Below the pieces are notes generated by a model. The model worked only from the letters and a program-made list of their open reading frames with translations. It did not search any database and was not told the origin of the DNA. From a bacterium (GTDB lineage: Bacteria > Krumholzibacteriota > Krumholzibacteriia > JACNKJ01): DNA of 64,000 nucleotides. Both the position numbers and the translations under genes were made by a program. The stretch spans positions 62,001 to 126,000 of the forward strand of contig JAAEPZ010000764.1 in NCBI GenBank assembly GCA_024231955.1, in the 5' to 3' direction. Below are positions 61,501 to 64,000 of the stretch, piece after piece. Position 1 is the stretch's first letter, and each line of letters begins with the position of its first letter.

Positions 61501-61921
61501 CTGTGAACAGTTCGCGGTTGAACATGGGATGCTCACGCCAACTGCGGAAAATGATCTTCTTGCCGTCTTTGGTCCACCCGATGCAGTCATCGGTTGCGCG
61601 GTGCCAGGTGAGACGACGTGGCTCTCCGCCACTGGTCGAGATTACGAAGATGTCCCGATTGCCGTTGTACTGGCCGGTGAAAGCGATCCACTTTCCATCG
61701 GGGGAGAAGTGCGGGTAGTATTCGTCGCCAACATGCGTGGTCAACCTACGCGCATCTCCACCTTCATCCGAACAGATCCAGAGATCGTTTTCGGAGGTAA
61801 AGACGATTTGATCGCCGTGAATATCAGGAGTTTTCAAATATCCTTTAGCGGCAAATGCACTACCTGTGGCCAAGACCACGAGCAGGGTCGCCAGTAAGAA
61901 CATCTTGAAACGGTGAGCCAT
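58568..61921 (-). CDS. Tricorn protease homologue (S41 family) with acidic insertion
   Basis: 1117 aa from ATG 61921 (GGGAGGATCCC before it). Signal peptide residues 1-~25. Two beta-propellers follow (H-F-S-P-D-G-K-W-I-A-F and E-W-S-P-D-G-R-W-L-A-Y repeats), then a PDZ-like domain (Y-V-V-A-V-N-G-R-P-L), then the protease core: Y-I-H-I-P-N-M, V-D-V-R-W-N-G-G-G and the nucleophile near S997 in E-A-G-S-D-G-D. Residues ~541-591 are almost all Glu/Asp/Ala, placed between the second propeller and the next domain. Tricorn cuts peptides down after larger proteases; here it is exported, so envelope or extracellular peptides are the likely substrates. Confidence 0.9.
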   Translation of the reverse strand: MAHRFKMFLLATLLVVLATGSAFAAKGYLKTPDIHGDQIVFTSENDLWICSDEGGDARRLTTHVGDEYYPHFSPDGKWIAFTGQYNGNRDIFVISTSGGEPRRLTWHRATDDCIGWTKDGKKIIFRSWREHPMFNRELFTVPVAGGSVEKLPLGRAGRIDIDNESGQYAFSRTMRERATWKRYRGGSHETIWVGDPTKEDYREVTDFDGTSAFPMWHKGDIFYLCDKGGTYNIWKMDADGSHPKRLTDEGKWDVRFPAMGEDGRITYMLAGGIKVFDPQSRSSKVIEIELPTDRIQTRERFANPNRWMTNGALSPDGERVAVVTRGEIFSVPVEDGVTLPITEGTGARERYVTYHPDGDRVLYLSDHSGEEGYYSADAWGRGKVETELAPVREGYLYSPSWAPDGEWIAYCNNNQELCIVNEDGKIEAIDRGTQRSIRDFEWSPDGRWLAYNKYGDNNFGTIYIYDTDEQEIHQITSNNTDDRSPTWDPDGKYLYFASDRFLNPYYGNRDYNLIEKQNTQLYMMLLQEDGENPFLDTAGIPPLEEDEEEAEETDGEEAEGDEVEAEETEGEGDEENADAETDEEDEDEDALTPVEIDFAGLMSRVIELPTSNGSYDGLGAVSGKLFYFSYEISGRSEDGSPTALMCFDIGGEEASVFVGDVNGYDLAPAANKIAIFSNGSIYVVGTMAPPGPGLFDSQVSLGNIVLELDPTEEWAAIFDFVWRRARDRFWDKDMCGLDWKAIGKQYRDLLPLISNHDELNDLIGELISELNMGHTYVSGGDANARVNGIGTGLLGVDVTREGSAFRLDRIYRGEDADNVFSPLLVPGLNINEGQYVVAVNGRPLYEKRPFCANFENQANNEVMITVADDAAGEDNRRDIIVQPLGIDNSLRYHDWVRRNREYVLEKTEGKMGYIHIPNMSYAGMVAFNTWFYPQLDKEGLVIDVRWNGGGNTSQLILERLRRPITAWDITGNGNLSTYPYATLNGPFVVLLNEEAGSDGDIFPHAVKLEKLAPIIGQRSWGGVVGIDSADPTVDFGMITYPHYAWWDNVLGWDLENHGVDPDIEVVNLPQEEAKGIDSQLDRGIEELLRLHKEHPPLKPTPKDATPNTREYYNRMER

Positions 61922-61986
61922 GGGATCCTCCCTAGGCAATTGGTGAAAGACAGATACTCATGATTACTTGACGCACTTCATTTTCA

Positions 61987-62057
61987 GAAGACGTCTTCCG
62001 ACTTGAGAATCGATGAATTGATCATCTCGTGGCGTGTGTGGGTACTATATTAGTACC
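61987..62057. promoter_or_regulatory. Palindromes upstream of the tricorn-like gene
   Basis: GAAGACGTCTTC (61987-61998) is a perfect 12-base palindrome, and GGTACTA-TAT-TAGTACC (62041-62057) a perfect 7-3-7 dyad. Both lie in the 291-base gap between the tricorn-like start and the end of the AmrS gene, where its promoter should be. No other gene is seen in this gap. Confidence 0.35.
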
Positions 62058-62212
62058 ACATGTATGGTTAAAGGTTACATATACTTACCGCGAAATGGAA
62101 AATTGTCTCCCATCGAGTATGATGACGTCCGATAGCGGACATATTGCGTTTCGAGATACGGTATCCGGGAGAGATTTCTCTTTCTCTTGACGGAAAGGTC
62201 GCCTTATCAGCA

Positions 62213-63292
62213 TCACATTCGTCCATTGATGCGAATCGGCAACTGCCTTGGCCCCCAGTTTCCAGCATGTTCCTCGAATACTCCAGGGCATCGTGTATCA
62301 CAACTTTTACAGCATCCGACTTCATCCAGATGCCAGGCACCGAGTTGATACCTGTTCCGCTCAATCAGGAGAGTTCCACATGAATGACACCACGTACTGG
62401 CACCTTCAACATCATGGATATTGCCGGTGTAGACATGTCTGATCCCACAATTAAGAGCTATGTTGCGGGCTCGGATCAGTGTGGACGGATGTGTAGCTGA
62501 ATGTCCCTTAAGTCGAAATGCCGGGTGAAAAGCGCTGAAATGGAGGGGGATATCGCTACCCAGTTTTTCAACTATCCAGCTGCTGAGATTCTCGATTTCT
62601 GTCTCGGAATCATTTTCACCCGGGATGAGAAGGGTTGTTATCTCAAGCCAGATGTCTGTCTCCAAAGCCAGATATTCGAGTGTCTCCAGCACGGGCTGTA
62701 ATTCGGCGCCGACCATTCTCCGGTAGAATTCGGAATCAAATGACTTGAGATCCACATTGGCAGCATCCATGTGGCTGAAGAACTCCTCCCGGGCTTTATC
62801 CCGAATATAACCTGCAGTTACTGCCACGGATCTGATGCCTTGCTCACGGCAAGCCTGCGCAGTATCAACTGCGTACTCGAGGAAGATCACGGGATCATTA
62901 TAGGTATATGCGATGCTGCGGCACCCGTAATGTGCAGCTGCTGTCGCGATCTCATCGGGAGTGGCCGTGGTTGCACGGATATGAGACTCCCTGGCCTTAC
63001 TCATTTCCCAATTCTGGCAGAACTTGCAGAGCATGTTGCAGCCAGCAGTGCCAAAGGATAGGGCTGGAGTACCGGGAAGGAAGTGGTTGAGGGGCTTCTT
63101 TTCGATCGGATCTATACAGAATCCGCTGGATCGCCCCCAGGTATTCAGGCGCATCTTACCGGCTTCACAGGACCGGACAAAGCAGACACCTTGCTGCCCA
63201 TCCCCGAGAATGCAGAGTCTGGGACATAGTAGACATCGGATTCTGCCATCCTCTAGCGGTTCCCAGTGACGAGCCGTGTATCGAGATGCCAT
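62213..63292 (-). CDS. amrS: AmmeMemoRadiSam system radical SAM enzyme AmrS
   Basis: 359 aa from ATG 63292 (GAGGAGGATC directly before; an in-frame ATG four codons earlier lacks this). N-terminal C-x2-C-x3-C (C-L-L-C-P-R-L-C), then G-R-S-S-G-F-C-I-D-P-I-E-K-K-P-L-N-H-F and the cluster motif G-C-N-M-L-C-K-F-C-Q-N-W. The C-terminus has C-H-S-C-G-T-L-L-I-E-R and C-P-G-V-F-E-E with G-N-W-G, typical of AmrS. The family is usually encoded with AMMECR1 and MEMO proteins; neither is in this window. The reaction is not established. Confidence 0.88.
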   Translation of the reverse strand: MASRYTARHWEPLEDGRIRCLLCPRLCILGDGQQGVCFVRSCEAGKMRLNTWGRSSGFCIDPIEKKPLNHFLPGTPALSFGTAGCNMLCKFCQNWEMSKARESHIRATTATPDEIATAAAHYGCRSIAYTYNDPVIFLEYAVDTAQACREQGIRSVAVTAGYIRDKAREEFFSHMDAANVDLKSFDSEFYRRMVGAELQPVLETLEYLALETDIWLEITTLLIPGENDSETEIENLSSWIVEKLGSDIPLHFSAFHPAFRLKGHSATHPSTLIRARNIALNCGIRHVYTGNIHDVEGASTWCHSCGTLLIERNRYQLGAWHLDEVGCCKSCDTRCPGVFEEHAGNWGPRQLPIRINGRM

Positions 63293-63464
63293 GATCCTCC
63301 TCATAAGAAAGCCACAATGTGAATATCAGTATATGCTCCAAGGGCTCGAATGGGAGGAAATTCGCTATTCACTCAAGAAATTAAGTTTCCGGGAAACAGA
63401 GAGTGAACTGCCTCGTAAGCTGCGAGTCAAACACATTTGATTTGCCCCGTTTTGGAGGTGCCCC

Positions 63465-64000
63465 GTGCGAGAGAGAATAACCCTGATCACCATTCTGTTC
63501 TTCTTCTGTCTGAGTCTGGGGATGGCAGCCCACGGCAAGACCAGCCAGTGGCTGCATGTGCGAGTTGTGGAGGGGGGACGTTCCGATGAAAATGTCTCTG
63601 TGAACCTGCCCCTCAGTATGGTTTCGGCAATCCTGGAGAATGTGGAGTGCGATGAGTTCCGCGATGGCGCGATCCGGATTGATGATAGTGAATTCGATCT
63701 GCAGATGGTCAATGCCATTCTTACGGCGATTGTGGATGCTGAAGATGGCGAGTTCGTGATGATCGAGAATCACAGCAGATACAGCGATGAAGAGGTTCGT
63801 GTCTGCAAGGAGAAGGATGAGTTGCTGGTCAAGGTCGATGAAGATGGCGAGAAGGTCAATATCCGTGTCCCGATCAGTGTAATGAAAGCTCTGGTTGAGG
63901 GGGATAACGACAATGAACTCGACATCGTCAGCGCCTTGGAGGAGTTGGCCAAGGAGGGGGATACTACTCTGGTAGTCGTCGAGGACGGCGATAACATGAT
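63465..64000 (+). CDS. Secreted protein with two similar acidic repeats, cut by window end
   Basis: 178 codons are visible from GTG 63465, preceded by TTTGGAGGTG; the 3' end lies outside. Signal peptide: M-R-E-R-I-T-L-I-T-I then F-F-F-C-L-S-L-G, A-H-G cleavage. The mature part has two related units: V-S-V-N-L-P-L-S-M-V-S-A-I-L (about residue 43) and V-N-I-R-V-P-I-S-V-M-K-A-L-V (about residue 133), each followed by an Asp/Glu-rich helix and a strand. Read away from amrS with a 172-base gap. Not recognised by name. Confidence 0.7.
   Translation, partial: MRERITLITILFFFCLSLGMAAHGKTSQWLHVRVVEGGRSDENVSVNLPLSMVSAILENVECDEFRDGAIRIDDSEFDLQMVNAILTAIVDAEDGEFVMIENHSRYSDEEVRVCKEKDELLVKVDEDGEKVNIRVPISVMKALVEGDNDNELDIVSALEELAKEGDTTLVVVEDGDNM

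Overview
The window is 64 kb of GC-rich (about 60% by eye) bacterial chromosome, densely coding, with genes on both strands. Several features point to the FCB side of the bacterial tree, and probably to a candidate phylum of the Eisenbacteria/Krumholzibacteriota kind: secreted proteins ending in a PNPFNP-type FlgD-like sorting domain, giant right-handed beta-helix surface proteins, a peptidase-propeller-barrel fusion, SdrD-B and CARDB domains, a tricorn-like protease and a short sigma-70 factor. This placement is inference; there is no rRNA gene in the window.

Layout. 0-5.5 kb: end of argF, then a lipoprotein, a giant metallopeptidase/beta-propeller/beta-barrel protein, an HD phosphohydrolase and a small membrane protein. 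5.5-17.8 kb: housekeeping block with rpsT (minus strand), uvrC-xer, scpA-scpB-rluB, hisC-aroA-cmk/plsC fusion and rpsA, whose product has a long repeated acidic tail. 17.8-29.3 kb: mtaB, miaB, lapA-lapB-SPOR, mutS, a degenerate GGDEF-like gene, mutL, miaA, tRNA-Gly. This links tRNA methylthiolation and prenylation, envelope control and mismatch repair. 30.3-35.3 kb: DUF512 radical SAM, der, plsY, gpsA, a MerR-type regulator, tRNA-Pro(GGG).

From 35.6 kb the window alternates between accessory, surface-directed genes and short housekeeping islands. A three-module beta-helix protein (35.6-40.8 kb) is followed by a broken duplicate of the surE start, then surE-pcm, a small exporter-like membrane protein, tRNA-Pro(CGG), an alternative sigma-70 factor and tRNA-Arg(CCU). 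Directly after that tRNA is a visibly AT-richer patch (44.5-46.5 kb) with a cluster of TCAGAT half-sites, a 67-aa orphan and an SdrD-B/sorting-domain protein. Next are an envelope-targeted TPR-CHAT protease-like protein (46.7-49.7 kb), a convergent 2077-aa CARDB/beta-helix protein (49.8-56.0 kb), and a divergent ECF sigma/anti-sigma pair. The right end holds a paralogue of the small secreted protein at 29.5 kb, a tricorn-like protease, the radical SAM enzyme AmrS without its usual partners, and the start of a secreted repeat protein cut by the window edge.

The best candidates for something undescribed are: (a) the CHAT protein with intact His/Cys close to two sorting-domain proteins, a possible surface-protein processing system; (b) the Rossmann/degenerate-GGDEF protein between mutS and mutL; (c) the small secreted family ending W-S-x-[IV]-K-x-L-Y; (d) acidic tails and insertions in otherwise ordinary housekeeping proteins. 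All calls come from reading the sequence; no database search was run.
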